Below are positions 34,189 through 42,896 of a DNA stretch of 64,000 nt, piece after piece; position 1 is the stretch's first letter; every line of letters starts with the position of its first letter. This stretch comes from an uncultured Pseudomonadota bacterium (GTDB lineage Bacteria > Pseudomonadota > Alphaproteobacteria > RF32 > CAG-239), in assembly GCA_902494875.1 (NCBI GenBank), contig CABUUO010000003.1, positions 1 to 64,000 on the forward strand. The letters are read 5' to 3'. The notes below the pieces were generated by a model. It saw nothing but the letters and a program-made list of their open reading frames with translations, did no database searches and was not told where the DNA came from. The position numbers and the translations under genes are program-made.

Positions 34189-35111
34189 TTTGCATACTTT
34201 CTGCAGATAAGCCAAAGTTCAAGTCTCATTTTCAGCGGCAGCCGGTGTCCGCTGACGGCGCCCAGTTTTTTCAGCTGGCAGATTTCGCGGCAAATACGTT
34301 CGCTGCGGATATTGTTTTGTTGAGTTTTTTTCATTACAAACTTCAAATTCAGGTTTGAAATATTTTGCCGCAATCGGGCAAAAAAAGGCTCTCTGCCGAA
34401 TTGTTCATAAAGCTTCCGGCAGATAAGCAAAAATCCCCAGGCTTTTTGCTCCGAGAAAGCTGAAGTCGTGATGGAGCCCTCGTGTTTAACGTTGCAATAA
34501 AGTTTTTCATCAATGCAAACGGCCGTCTTAAGGTTGTGAAAGGCCAGAATATTGAAATATAAATCCTCTCCGTATATAATTTCGGGAACAAAGCGAAGCG
34601 CGCCGATGCATTTTCTGCGAAACATCTTGGTCCACAAGTTGTGACTGAACGGTCCTCTGTATGTCAGAAAACTGTCAAACGGACAGTCAATGCGTGTCAA
34701 TGTCGGATGCTGCGGCCGGGAAAAGGCAAAGCCGTAATCCCTGGTTTCGGCATAGTCGCAACAGATGCAGTCAGGTTCTTCCCGGACAATCAATTGCTTT
34801 GCCAGTTCAAAAAAATAAGGGGAAACATAGTCGTCCGCATCCATAAAATATACATAGTCTCCTTGGGCGGCATCAAGTCCGGCATTGCGTGCCGCGCTTA
34901 CCCCCCTAGCTTTCTGCGGGATTGCGAGGATTCGCAAATCTTTTTTTGCATATTCTTTTAAGATTTCCGACGAATTGTCCGAGCTTCCGTCATCAATGCA
35001 GATGGCTTCCCAGTTCGGATAGGTCTGAGCCAAAATGCTGTCCAGACATTTTCTTAAATATTTTTCGGCATTATAAATCGGAACAATAATGCTGATGAGC
35101 GGTTCTTTCAT
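34185..35111 (-). CDS. Family 2 glycosyltransferase
   Basis: A 308-residue GT2 enzyme starting MKEPLISIIVPIYNAEKYLRKCLDSILAQTYPNW, with IDDGSSDNS and FMDADDYVSPY. A middle segment PEIIYGEDLYFNILAF is the usual acceptor-side ED motif. It overlaps the upstream GT4 stop by ATGA and the downstream GT10 start by ATGA, so the genes are translationally coupled. Its N-terminus is close to the GT2 at 31082-32071. Confidence 0.88.
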   Translation of the reverse strand: MKEPLISIIVPIYNAEKYLRKCLDSILAQTYPNWEAICIDDGSSDNSSEILKEYAKKDLRILAIPQKARGVSAARNAGLDAAQGDYVYFMDADDYVSPYFFELAKQLIVREEPDCICCDYAETRDYGFAFSRPQHPTLTRIDCPFDSFLTYRGPFSHNLWTKMFRRKCIGALRFVPEIIYGEDLYFNILAFHNLKTAVCIDEKLYCNVKHEGSITTSAFSEQKAWGFLLICRKLYEQFGREPFFARLRQNISNLNLKFVMKKTQQNNIRSERICREICQLKKLGAVSGHRLPLKMRLELWLICRKYAK

Positions 35112-36169
35112 GCTTTCTCGCCTCCCGAAACAATGCTGAGAACGGCATTTCTGAGTTTTGCGCCGGCCTGGCTTGCAATGTATCTGGCATTAACCAGTTG
35201 GTATCCGTTCCGTGCCATATCTTCGGCCAGGGAGGTATCTGCCAGCACCATCTTTAATTGTTCCGCCAGCCGTGCGGGACTTTCTCGGGGGTAAAGCAGA
35301 GCCGCCTTGGTGCCGGCAAAAATCTCGGCGGGGCCTTCAGCGTCCGAGCTGACAATCGGCTTGGAGTGCATCATGGCTTCCAAAAGGACAATGCCGAACG
35401 GTTCCGATACCGACGGCAGCACAAAAATGTCGATCATCTCGAAAAACTTGTTTTTGTCTTTAATCCATCCCGGAAAAAAGATGTCGTCTTCCAGAGCAAA
35501 GCTTTTTGTTTTCTGCTTTATTCGCGCTTTCTCCCCGGCATAAGAACCGTCGTCGTCGCCGCCGATAACCGCTCGAAAAGCGATTCCCTCTTTTTTCAAA
35601 ATGCTCAGCGCTTCAATCAGGTGCGGAAAACCTTTCATCGGGTCAAAACGCCCCATCGTGCCGATAACCGGCGGTTTTTTGTAAGGAAGGGGCGGCCGGT
35701 AGGGAAGACATTCCTCAATCATGTTCGGAACGACAAAAATTTTTTCTTCGGCAATGCCCTGAGCGGCAAAAAGCCGTTTCTGGCATTCGGTGATTGAAAT
35801 GATTGCATCGCACTGGTCCAGACGTTTGGGTTTGGGGTTGTGGGCAACGCCTGCAACTTTTATGTTCAGCCGTCGGGCGGCTTTCCGTACCAGCGGGATG
35901 GCTTTTTTGTTGTGAACGACAATCAGATCCGGTCGGTAAGACTTAAACTTGCGATACAACAGATACTCCAGAAAATAATTAATCTGATTAAAGCGGATTT
36001 TATATTGTTCAAGGTTTTTATGGCAGCCGAGCTTTTCTCCGGCCTGTCCCCGGATGTCTGTAACGGCCAGCACTTCAAAGCCGTTTTCCAGCAGCGCGTT
36101 GTTATAATCCAGAAACGCCTGTTCGATTCCTCCCCAGGTTTTGCTGATCATCAAATTAACTATTTTCAT
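35108..36169 (-). CDS. Family 4 glycosyltransferase
   Basis: A 353-residue GT-B fold enzyme opening the minus arm. The N-domain begins MISKTWGGIEQAFLDYNNALLENGFEV. The GT4 C-domain has IGTMGRFDPMKGFPHLIEALSIL, the donor loop DIFVLPSVSEPFGIVLLEAMMHSKPIVSSDAEG and AALLYPRESP. GT4 enzymes are retaining transferases of LPS core and capsule synthesis. It is the promoter-proximal gene, facing the structured region at 36.3-36.65 kb. Confidence 0.9.
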   Translation of the reverse strand: MKIVNLMISKTWGGIEQAFLDYNNALLENGFEVLAVTDIRGQAGEKLGCHKNLEQYKIRFNQINYFLEYLLYRKFKSYRPDLIVVHNKKAIPLVRKAARRLNIKVAGVAHNPKPKRLDQCDAIISITECQKRLFAAQGIAEEKIFVVPNMIEECLPYRPPLPYKKPPVIGTMGRFDPMKGFPHLIEALSILKKEGIAFRAVIGGDDDGSYAGEKARIKQKTKSFALEDDIFFPGWIKDKNKFFEMIDIFVLPSVSEPFGIVLLEAMMHSKPIVSSDAEGPAEIFAGTKAALLYPRESPARLAEQLKMVLADTSLAEDMARNGYQLVNARYIASQAGAKLRNAVLSIVSGGEKA

Positions 36170-36329
36170 ATTTCTTCAAACGCCTTTCGGTGCCGGTTTT
36201 GTCATATTCTGTAAAACAACCGTCAATAGTATATTATAATTTTTGATAAGTTAAACAACTAAATTGCGTTTGCTTAATTAAAAATTTTCCGAATGATATT
36301 TTTAATTTCAATATCTCCGTAAATTTCAC

Positions 36330-36358
36330 TTGCTAATTGATTTTATTTATCATAGGCT
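36330..36358 (+). promoter_or_regulatory. Candidate promoter of the structured leader/ncRNA
   Basis: TTGCTA (36330-36335), a 17-base spacer and TAGGCT (36353-36358) lie at the left edge of the structured region. The CTTGCT form resembles other promoters in this window. Between 36170 and 36330 only AT-rich sequence is seen. Confidence 0.4.
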
Positions 36359-36364
36359 AAAACC

Positions 36365-36645
36365 AGTCAGAAAACATATTTCTGATCAGTGCCTGAAAAG
36401 GTGCGGAGCCGTCGAAAGCTCTCTTATATCGTGCGGTGCAGATATGCATCGTCAGTCAAACGCAACATATACACAATATGTTATGTTTGACAAAATATCC
36501 CCGACTGCAGGCCGGGGAGCTGTCAGTATATGTTCAGAGCAGTGTTTATTGTCCTTGAAAGAAACACTGCTTAAAAACTGCAGGATCATTTCACGATATA
36601 TGATTTTCGAACTCTCCGACCACCTTAAACAGGTGGTTTTTGTTT
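36365..36645 (+). ncRNA. Candidate ~280-nt structured RNA or leader before the plus glycan arm
   Basis: This stretch has no credible ORF but is dense in hairpins: GTCAAAC-AACATAT / ATATGTT-GTTTGAC (36456-36492 region), CCCCG..CGGGG near 36500, and AGCAGTGTTT / AAACACTGCT (about 36539-36572). It ends in a rho-independent terminator at 36619-36645. It may be an independent sRNA, or a leader controlling the downstream genes by attenuation, because ACTCTCCG (36611-36618) can pair with CGGAGAGT (36656-36663), which contains the next ribosome binding site. No known family was recognised. Confidence 0.5.
36619..36645 (+). terminator. Terminator or attenuator before the plus glycan arm
   Basis: ACCACCT / AGGTGGT (36619-36625, 36631-36637) with a 5-base loop and TTTTTGTTT. 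It is enclosed in a longer stem that sequesters the next ribosome binding site. Confidence 0.75.
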
Positions 36646-36665
36646 AGATCTGTACCGGAGAGTTT

Positions 36666-36827
36666 ATGAGAAACGTCCAAAACGTCAAAAAGACAATCGC
36701 CGAGATGGTTCGCCACATGAGCCGTCGGGACGCGCATGAGCTTCTGGATTCTCTGGATAAAGATTTGTTTCGGCAGGTTTTGAAAGAAATGCTGGAATAT
36801 GTCTGTGGTTTGAAAAAGGTAAAGTGA
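36666..36827 (+). CDS. Small 53-residue helical protein
   Basis: An ATG with CGGAGAG upstream opens a frame starting MRNVQNVKKTIAEMVRHMSR and ending CGLKKVK. It is helical and charged, without signal or membrane segment, and contains DAHELLDSLDKDLFRQVLKEMLEYV. Its TGA overlaps a GTG that can start the next glycosyltransferase (GTGA). The good ribosome binding site and coupling make it likely a real gene. Family unknown; a small accessory or regulatory peptide is possible. Confidence 0.6.
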   Translation: MRNVQNVKKTIAEMVRHMSRRDAHELLDSLDKDLFRQVLKEMLEYVCGLKKVK

Positions 36828-37711
36828 CGGTCATGGCGGCAGTTCCTCACAGAGTTTTTTATATGTGGTGCGGCGCTGAAAAGCCGCTTGACGTCAGGTT
36901 GTGCATTTTCGGATGGCGGCAGATGCTACCGGATTTTGAGCTGATTGAGCTCAGCGAACGGGATTCCGAATGGTTTGATTTTAAAGCCGAGCTGCGCCGG
37001 AACGACTGGTTTCGGGCTGTTTATGAACGCAAAATGTGGGGCTTTGTCGCCGATTATGTCCGCTTTAAGGTTTTGTATGAACACGGCGGCGTCTGGCTGG
37101 ATACGGATGTTTCCGTAATTAAGGATTTTTCGCCTCTGACCGGTAACGGCGTGTTTCTCGGCCGCGAAAATCCGCGTCACGTTGAGTCTGCCGTTATCGG
37201 TGCCGTCAAAGGGCATCCTCTTTTGAAAAATATTCTCGATTTTTATGATAATGAAATATGGAATGCGGAAATTTACACTTCGCCGATGCTGCTGACCGAG
37301 GCGCTGAAGCGCGGGTGGGGTTTGTCCGAAGATATGCGGGGCGTTGTTTCCCTTGGAGACGGCATTCGCATCTATCCGCCGGAATATTTCTATCCGCTGG
37401 CTCTGAAAGGAAGCGAGCCGGAACTTGCGCCGGATTCTTATGCAATTCACTGGTGGAAGGCGTCCTGGAACCGGGCCGAAATCAAATACTGGCTGAATCA
37501 TAAGCATATATGGGGACGCGCCAAAGCGCTGAAAATTAATCCGGCGGCTTATAAAAAAGTATATCTGTTCGGGTTTATTCCCTGCGGCCGATACGAATAT
37601 GAAGAACGGCGTTTCTCGGTCTGCGGCATTCCGCTGCTGCGTCTGAAAAAAACGCCGCGCAAAGAACTGCTTATGCTGTTTGGCTGTATCCCCTTGCTGA
37701 AACTGAAGTAG
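36824..37711 (+). CDS. GT32-type glycosyltransferase (capsular/LPS)
   Basis: A 295-residue enzyme with VPHRVFYMWCGAEKPL, RKMWGFVADYVRFKVLYEHGGVWLDTDVSVIKDF, and IHWWKASW. The YxHGGxxxDxD metal-binding segment is the GT32 signature. The C-terminal 60 residues carry repeated LFGFIPC, VCGIPLLRLKK and LFGCIPLLKLK motifs. GTG at 36824 overlaps the preceding stop (GTGA); an ATG at 36833 is the alternative. It is the first large gene of the plus arm. Confidence 0.85.
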   Translation: MTVMAAVPHRVFYMWCGAEKPLDVRLCIFGWRQMLPDFELIELSERDSEWFDFKAELRRNDWFRAVYERKMWGFVADYVRFKVLYEHGGVWLDTDVSVIKDFSPLTGNGVFLGRENPRHVESAVIGAVKGHPLLKNILDFYDNEIWNAEIYTSPMLLTEALKRGWGLSEDMRGVVSLGDGIRIYPPEYFYPLALKGSEPELAPDSYAIHWWKASWNRAEIKYWLNHKHIWGRAKALKINPAAYKKVYLFGFIPCGRYEYEERRFSVCGIPLLRLKKTPRKELLMLFGCIPLLKLK

Positions 37712-37719
37712 GAGAGGTT

Positions 37720-38646
37720 ATGTCCGAGACTTTGATTTCAGTAATAATTCCCGTTTACAATGCAGCGCCCTATCTGGAGCGTTGTCTTGCCAGCATATGC
37801 GCTCAGAGTTTTGAGTGTTTGGAAATAATCTGTGTTAATGACGGTTCAACAGACGATTCTGCACAGATTCTGGAATGTTTAGCCGCCAAGGATGCCCGTA
37901 TCAGAATTATAAGTCAGGCCAATGCCGGTCAGAGCGTTGCGCGCAATGCAGGGCTAAATGCCGCTTGCGGAAAATATGTCGGTTTTGTGGATGCCGATGA
38001 CTGGCTTGACCGGGATTTTTATCAGAAGCTGTATCAGGCGGCGGTTGACTCTTCGGCCGAAATCGTGCAATGCGGATTTAAGGCTGTCTCTGCGGACAAA
38101 AGCAAACGCCGTGAATTTGTTCCCGGAAAATATGAGGGGTTTGTTTCTTGTATTAGGGCTTTGGGAGGCGGTTTTGTCTGGAACAAGCTTTATAAACGGG
38201 ATTTTTTGTCGGCCTGCGGTCTGAGTTTCGCCGAGGGACTGATTTTTGAAGACGTTTTGTTTGCTGTCGAGGCCATATACCGTGCCGGCCGGATAATTAT
38301 AATCGGCGGCAGCGGCTATAACTATTTCTCTAATCCGGAATCTACGGTAAACAACGGCGCTTTGGCTGTACGGCGCCAAACCGACAGTTTGAAGGTCGTC
38401 AGAAGGTTGCTGGACTTTGCCGCTCGGGAAAGCCTTTCCGCGGAAGAAGAGCTGGCGCTGAAAGATTTTATATGCGCGCAGATGGTGCAGCCGGAGAACC
38501 TGTCTTCAAAGCCGGAATATGAAACATATTTGCGCCTTTTGGGGCCTCTTCCGCTTCTGAAGCGAAAATATCGTCGTGCCTTTCGACGTAAAATATTTAA
38601 TTTCTTTACAACTTTCGGGAGGAAAAATGGCTGTTTATGTTTTTGA
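37720..38646 (+). CDS. Family 2 glycosyltransferase
   Basis: A 308-residue GT2 enzyme. It begins LISVIIPVYNAAPYLERCLASICAQSFECLEIICVNDGSTDDSAQIL; the DXD-type site is FVDADDW; GQSVARNAGLNAACG precedes it. Acceptor-side FEDVLFAVEAIY is present. It starts 9 bp after the GT32 gene and its last 20 bp overlap the PMM-like gene. Sugar specificity is unknown. Confidence 0.88.
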   Translation: MSETLISVIIPVYNAAPYLERCLASICAQSFECLEIICVNDGSTDDSAQILECLAAKDARIRIISQANAGQSVARNAGLNAACGKYVGFVDADDWLDRDFYQKLYQAAVDSSAEIVQCGFKAVSADKSKRREFVPGKYEGFVSCIRALGGGFVWNKLYKRDFLSACGLSFAEGLIFEDVLFAVEAIYRAGRIIIIGGSGYNYFSNPESTVNNGALAVRRQTDSLKVVRRLLDFAARESLSAEEELALKDFICAQMVQPENLSSKPEYETYLRLLGPLPLLKRKYRRAFRRKIFNFFTTFGRKNGCLCF

Positions 38647-39358
38647 TATGGACGGGACGTTGACTCCGGCAAGATTGCCTATGACGGCAGAATTCGCCAC
38701 TGACTTTTATGAATGGCAGAAAAATCATAAATGTTTTATTGCGACCGGATCTGATTTGAAAAAGGTTAAAGAGCAGCTTCCTCAAAAGGTTGTGGATTCT
38801 TTTAGCGGTATTTACAGTTCAATGGGCAATGTTCTGACGGTGCAAGGAGAGGTCGTGTATGAAAGAAACTTCAAGCCCGAACCGGAATTGTTGAACAGAT
38901 TGGAACAATACCGTCAGGAAACGGCTTATCCGGGAACGCTTTATTCCAATTATATCGAAGAAAGGGTAGGCATGATAAATTTTTCGATATTGGGACGGAA
39001 CTGCCCGTTTGAAGAGCGAAATAAATACGGCATATGGGACAAAGAAAATTGTGAAAGGCTGAAAATTGCCGGAGAACTGGGAGCGTCGTTTCCTCAATAT
39101 GATGTCAGCATCGGCGGAACCATTTCAATTGACATCACCCCAAAAGGTTTTGGAAAGGGACAGATTGCAAGGCATTTAAGAGAGAGCTGTCCAAATGAAA
39201 AATTAGTTTTCTTTGGAGACAGAACTTTCAAGGGCGGAAACGACTACGAATTGGCACAGGCATTACTCCGTCTGAGTAACACTCAGGTAGTTCAGGTCGC
39301 ATCGCCGGAAGAGGTGTTGATGCACTTGAAGAACAACAGGTTTGAGCCAAAGAGTTGA
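38627..39358 (+). CDS. HAD-family phosphomannomutase-like enzyme
   Basis: A 243-residue HAD phosphatase-fold protein. The nucleophile motif DMDGTLTP has Asp7 and the acid/base Asp9. The cap region has GTISIDITPKGFGKGQIARHL and the C-terminal site is FFGDRTFKGGNDYELAQAL, both like eukaryotic-type phosphomannomutases (HAD-IIB). Those interconvert mannose-6-P and mannose-1-P on the way to GDP-mannose. ATG at 38627 is chosen for the GGGAGGAAAA leader, overlapping the GT2 end. Phosphatase activity on another sugar phosphate is possible. Confidence 0.72.
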   Translation: MAVYVFDMDGTLTPARLPMTAEFATDFYEWQKNHKCFIATGSDLKKVKEQLPQKVVDSFSGIYSSMGNVLTVQGEVVYERNFKPEPELLNRLEQYRQETAYPGTLYSNYIEERVGMINFSILGRNCPFEERNKYGIWDKENCERLKIAGELGASFPQYDVSIGGTISIDITPKGFGKGQIARHLRESCPNEKLVFFGDRTFKGGNDYELAQALLRLSNTQVVQVASPEEVLMHLKNNRFEPKS

Positions 39359-39386
39359 AGACCATAAATTTATGCAGGAGAAAGAA

Positions 39387-39827
39387 ATGAATACATATTA
39401 TATCGTCAGCGGAGGGTTCGACCCCATTCATGAAGGCCACATTGCAATGATTAAAGCAAGTGCGGAGGAGAGTGACGGCGTTATTTTGCTGTTAAATTCT
39501 GATGCTTGGCTTTGCCGGAAAAAAGGCACAAATTTTATGAATTTCAACACGCGCCGAATTATTTGCGAAAATCTCAAAGGTGTTATGGACGTGATAGCTT
39601 TTAATGACGATGATAACTCCGCTTCTGACGGGATAGCAAAGGCCAGAAGCAAATATCCCAATGCCCGTCTTGTTTTTGCCAATGGCGGGGACCGCACCAA
39701 AGATAACATCCCTGAAAGCGCAACGTGCGCCGCGTATAATGTCGAACTGAAATTTGGCGTTGGCGGCGAAAACAAAGCCAATGCATCCTCAAAAATATTA
39801 AATGATTATGTAAAAAAGGTAATCTGA
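39387..39827 (+). CDS. Small cytidylyltransferase-like nucleotidyltransferase
   Basis: A 146-residue protein with the nucleotidyltransferase HxGH motif at residues 15-18 (GGFDPIHEGHIAM) and an ISSTxx-like late segment (NKANASSKILNDYV). This is the fold of glycerol-3-phosphate cytidylyltransferase and HldE-type adenylyltransferases. It directly follows the PMM-like gene, so it may activate a sugar phosphate for this locus. The nucleotide and sugar are unknown. ATG at 39387 is set by GGAG upstream. Confidence 0.72.
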   Translation: MNTYYIVSGGFDPIHEGHIAMIKASAEESDGVILLLNSDAWLCRKKGTNFMNFNTRRIICENLKGVMDVIAFNDDDNSASDGIAKARSKYPNARLVFANGGDRTKDNIPESATCAAYNVELKFGVGGENKANASSKILNDYVKKVI

Positions 39828-40982
39828 ATGAAAAATTTTAAAACGCCGATAGTAAAATCTGTTTGCTTTTTTATCCCGTACAAACCGTTGCGAAAAAAAC
39901 TGCGGAAGTTTTTGCTGGAATGGAGCTTGCCGGGAGCTTTGAACTTTCGGCAGTTGAAAAAACACAAAATTAGCCCCGAGACAGTCCTCGTAATTGAGCC
40001 TAACGACTGCCACGGAGAAGTTGTGCCGGGTTATGTAAAATACTTTTTGGATATGGGATTTAATGTTGACGTTATTTTGCATTCCTCCGTGTCTAAAGAT
40101 CGTCCGCTTTGCCGGATGGATTCGCCAAGGCTGCGAGTGTTCGCGCTGGATTACTATTATTTGCGAAAAATATCTGAAGCCGGGAGACTGGGAGAATATG
40201 CTCATGTCCTTCTGACTTCCGGAGCCTATTATCATTACAGCCAGTTTGAAGATTTTTCGGCCGTAAAAATCTTAGGGCTGGAACAGATGAAAAATCTGCT
40301 TATCGTTGAACATGATCTGAATGATATTAAAAATTTCAATGAAACGCATTTTTTGAAAAACAATCAGGTCATCGTTCTGGGAAATTTGCCGGAAGGGATA
40401 ATGGTTAATCCGCATTGTTTTGGCAATGTTAAAATCACGCCGAAAAATAAAATAACCAATTTTGTTGTCGTCGGCGGCATCAATCCCAAAAGAAAGAACC
40501 ATCATTTAATTGAAAACGCTGTTCAGACTTTAGTGAGAAAAGGATATAAAAACTTCAAAATAAAAGTTATCGGCGGAAAAGTATCGGATATATCCAAAGA
40601 TTTAGAAAGATATATTGAATGTTCTAAAGGTTATGTTTCTTTTCCTGAAATGTATAAGGAAATGGAAAATGCCGATTTCTTTTTAACGCTTTTAGATGAA
40701 AACAATCCGGCTCATGAACGCTATATAACGACCGGGGTGACCGGTTCGGCGCAGCTTGTTTACGGCTTTTGCAAACCGGCGGTTATTCCTGCCAAATTTG
40801 CAGATTTTTATGGGTTTGACGAAACGAATGCCATGATTGTAAATAACGGGGATTTAGCTGCGGCAATGCAGAATGCAATTGATATGAGTGAAGATGAATA
40901 TAACCGCATTCAGGGCAACCTCAGCACCTTGGCAACAGATATTGCCGAGCAGTCGCGTAAAAACCTGAAAGGAATGCTGTAA
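39828..40982 (+). CDS. GT-B-fold glycosyltransferase (GT4-like)
   Basis: A 384-residue protein. The N-domain contains TVLVIEPNDCHGEVVPGYVKYFLDMGFNVDV, and the C-domain NFVVVGGINPKRKNHHLIENAVQTLVRKGYKNFKIKVIG, as in GT4 enzymes. The donor-loop acidic motif is less canonical (FFLTLLDENNPAHERY). A basic N-terminus may bind membrane. It starts one base after the nucleotidyltransferase stop. The family number is tentative. Confidence 0.65.
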   Translation: MKNFKTPIVKSVCFFIPYKPLRKKLRKFLLEWSLPGALNFRQLKKHKISPETVLVIEPNDCHGEVVPGYVKYFLDMGFNVDVILHSSVSKDRPLCRMDSPRLRVFALDYYYLRKISEAGRLGEYAHVLLTSGAYYHYSQFEDFSAVKILGLEQMKNLLIVEHDLNDIKNFNETHFLKNNQVIVLGNLPEGIMVNPHCFGNVKITPKNKITNFVVVGGINPKRKNHHLIENAVQTLVRKGYKNFKIKVIGGKVSDISKDLERYIECSKGYVSFPEMYKEMENADFFLTLLDENNPAHERYITTGVTGSAQLVYGFCKPAVIPAKFADFYGFDETNAMIVNNGDLAAAMQNAIDMSEDEYNRIQGNLSTLATDIAEQSRKNLKGML

Positions 40983-41911
40983 TGCCTAAGCTTCCGATTG
41001 TTTTTGCATTTGATGACAATTATCGGCTGCCGGCATGGATTGCCATAAAATCTTTGTTGGATACTGCTGAAGATGTCGAATATGATATTTTTGTTCTGTA
41101 TGAAGCGCTGTCCCTGAAAACAAGAGCCGAATTTGACAAACTTGCGCCGATTAACTGGATCAGAGTTGATGAAAATATATTTGCAGATGCTCCTCAAACA
41201 GAATATTGGCCTAAGTCTGTATATTATAGGCTATTAATTAGCCAACTGATACCTCAATATGACAAAATAGTTTGGTCTGACGTTGATGTCCTGTTTAAGA
41301 AAAATTTGCACAAAGTTTATGAAAACGATATCTCGGAATATTATTGGGCAGGAATTAAAGCCGAAAAAAATACGCCGGAAACAGTTGTTCATACCTATTT
41401 TCCTGAAAATAAAAATGAATTTATCTATATGTCGGGTTTTATGTTGATTAATGCAGCCAAGATGCGCACGGAAAAGATGACTGCAAAATTTTTCGAAATT
41501 ATTCGGACATTTAACGACAGATTAAAAATGTTTGATTTGGACGTTCTTAATCTGGCCTGTGATAAAATTGCTTCAATCCCTTTTGAATATTGTGTCTTAG
41601 AAAATATTTACGATGCGGACGATATTTCTGCTGCGTCTGAATATTCATGGCTCGAATCTGTTTATGGTCATAAGGCTTTGGAAGCGGCAAAGGCCGATCC
41701 GGCGATTATTCACTATGCCGGAAAATGGCCTAAAATTTGGCGCCGTCAATATTCTGAAATACCTGAATATTATAGGAAGTATATATTCAAAAGTCCATTT
41801 AGAATAAAGTTAAAGAAATTAAAACAAATAATATATTTGATAATGTCAATCATAGCTAGAGATAAGGTAGAAAGACATAAATTCAAACAATTGTTTAAGA
41901 GGTATAAATAA
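40982..41911 (+). CDS. Family 8 glycosyltransferase (RfaJ-like)
   Basis: A 309-residue GT8 enzyme. PIVFAFDDNYRLPAWIAIKSLL is the family start; YYRLLISQLIPQYDKIVWSDVDVLFKKNL holds the DXD (DVD) metal site; YMSGFMLINAAKMR and AIIHYAGKWPKIWRR complete the pattern. GT8 members add glucose or galactose in LPS cores. The ATG overlaps the previous stop (TAATG). The 3' fifth becomes AT-rich with a basic tail, marking the transition to the low-GC block. Confidence 0.85.
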   Translation: MPKLPIVFAFDDNYRLPAWIAIKSLLDTAEDVEYDIFVLYEALSLKTRAEFDKLAPINWIRVDENIFADAPQTEYWPKSVYYRLLISQLIPQYDKIVWSDVDVLFKKNLHKVYENDISEYYWAGIKAEKNTPETVVHTYFPENKNEFIYMSGFMLINAAKMRTEKMTAKFFEIIRTFNDRLKMFDLDVLNLACDKIASIPFEYCVLENIYDADDISAASEYSWLESVYGHKALEAAKADPAIIHYAGKWPKIWRRQYSEIPEYYRKYIFKSPFRIKLKKLKQIIYLIMSIIARDKVERHKFKQLFKRYK

Positions 41912-41912
41912 A

Positions 41913-42893
41913 ATGACGAAATATAACTTCGTGTTGTTTTGTAAATCATATATAGGTGATTTAGAGAGAGCAAAAAATTTAAAAAAAACGATAGATAAGT
42001 ATAACATTGAATGTATTCCTTTATATTTTGTTGTTCCTCAATCTGATATTAAAATTATGTCAGAGCAAATAATAACAGGAGAAGAAAATTATGAGGTGAA
42101 TTTTGTTTCTGATGAAACAGTGTTATCATTGAAAAAAAATAATGTGCAAAATTGGTATACACAGCAATTAATAAAATTGAATTTTTGGAAATTAAATATT
42201 TGCAATCATTATTTATGTCTTGACAGTGATTGCTTATTTATAAGGAATTTTTTTGTTAGAGATTTTTTATATGATCAAAATACACCGTATTTACCGTTGA
42301 CAGAGCCTCTAAAAGGAATAGAAACGGCATTTATGCAGCTGTTTAGATATGGACAATGTAAGAGCGAAGAAGACATTTGGAATAGTATAAGTAAAAATTA
42401 TTTAGAAAGAGATGGTAAGAGATTTTGTTTAAATGTCCCTCCAATTTTGTCGACTGAAGTATTGAAAAATATGGAAAATAATTATCTAAAAACAAAGAAA
42501 ATGACATTTTCAGATTTGATTGATATTAATCCATATGAATATGAATGGTATTGTGATTATTTGTTAAAATACCAACCAATAAAGTATGTTGTTTGCCAAA
42601 CTTTTTTCTTTTCTTTTTACACCGAGACTTTATATCAAATATACAGATTATTAGGGTTCGATTTAAGTATATTATCCCAATATTATGTAGGGATTATTTT
42701 GCATGAAGGATACATTAAGGATAAATATTATCGCCCTTCATTATTAGGTAAAATAGTACGGCGGTTTGTTATTCTGCATTATCATCAGCATAAAAACAGA
42801 ATAGAAAATAATATTTCATTTAGAAAAAAATTGAAAAAATTTATAAAAAATTACATTAAATTACCAATAAAAATTCTTATTCTAGGAAAATAA
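41913..42893 (+). CDS. Putative glycosyltransferase, DUF6492-like
   Basis: A 326-residue protein. KYNFVLFCKSYIGDLERAKNLKKTIDKY opens an alpha/beta domain, and NHYLCLDSDCLFIRNF carries a DSD metal site, as in GT-A enzymes and the DUF6492 family. A WYTQQLIKLNFWKL helix precedes it. The C-terminal 50 residues are strongly basic. It lies at the start of the AT-rich block, one base after the GT8 stop. Function is inferred from the DXD-like site and context. Confidence 0.62.
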   Translation: MTKYNFVLFCKSYIGDLERAKNLKKTIDKYNIECIPLYFVVPQSDIKIMSEQIITGEENYEVNFVSDETVLSLKKNNVQNWYTQQLIKLNFWKLNICNHYLCLDSDCLFIRNFFVRDFLYDQNTPYLPLTEPLKGIETAFMQLFRYGQCKSEEDIWNSISKNYLERDGKRFCLNVPPILSTEVLKNMENNYLKTKKMTFSDLIDINPYEYEWYCDYLLKYQPIKYVVCQTFFFSFYTETLYQIYRLLGFDLSILSQYYVGIILHEGYIKDKYYRPSLLGKIVRRFVILHYHQHKNRIENNISFRKKLKKFIKNYIKLPIKILILGK

Positions 42894-42896
42894 ACA

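Noticed and set aside
36330..36647. 105-codon frame in the structured region before the plus glycan arm
   Set aside because: The product is low in recognisable features, the codons overlap perfect hairpins and a terminator, and no ribosome binding site supports it.
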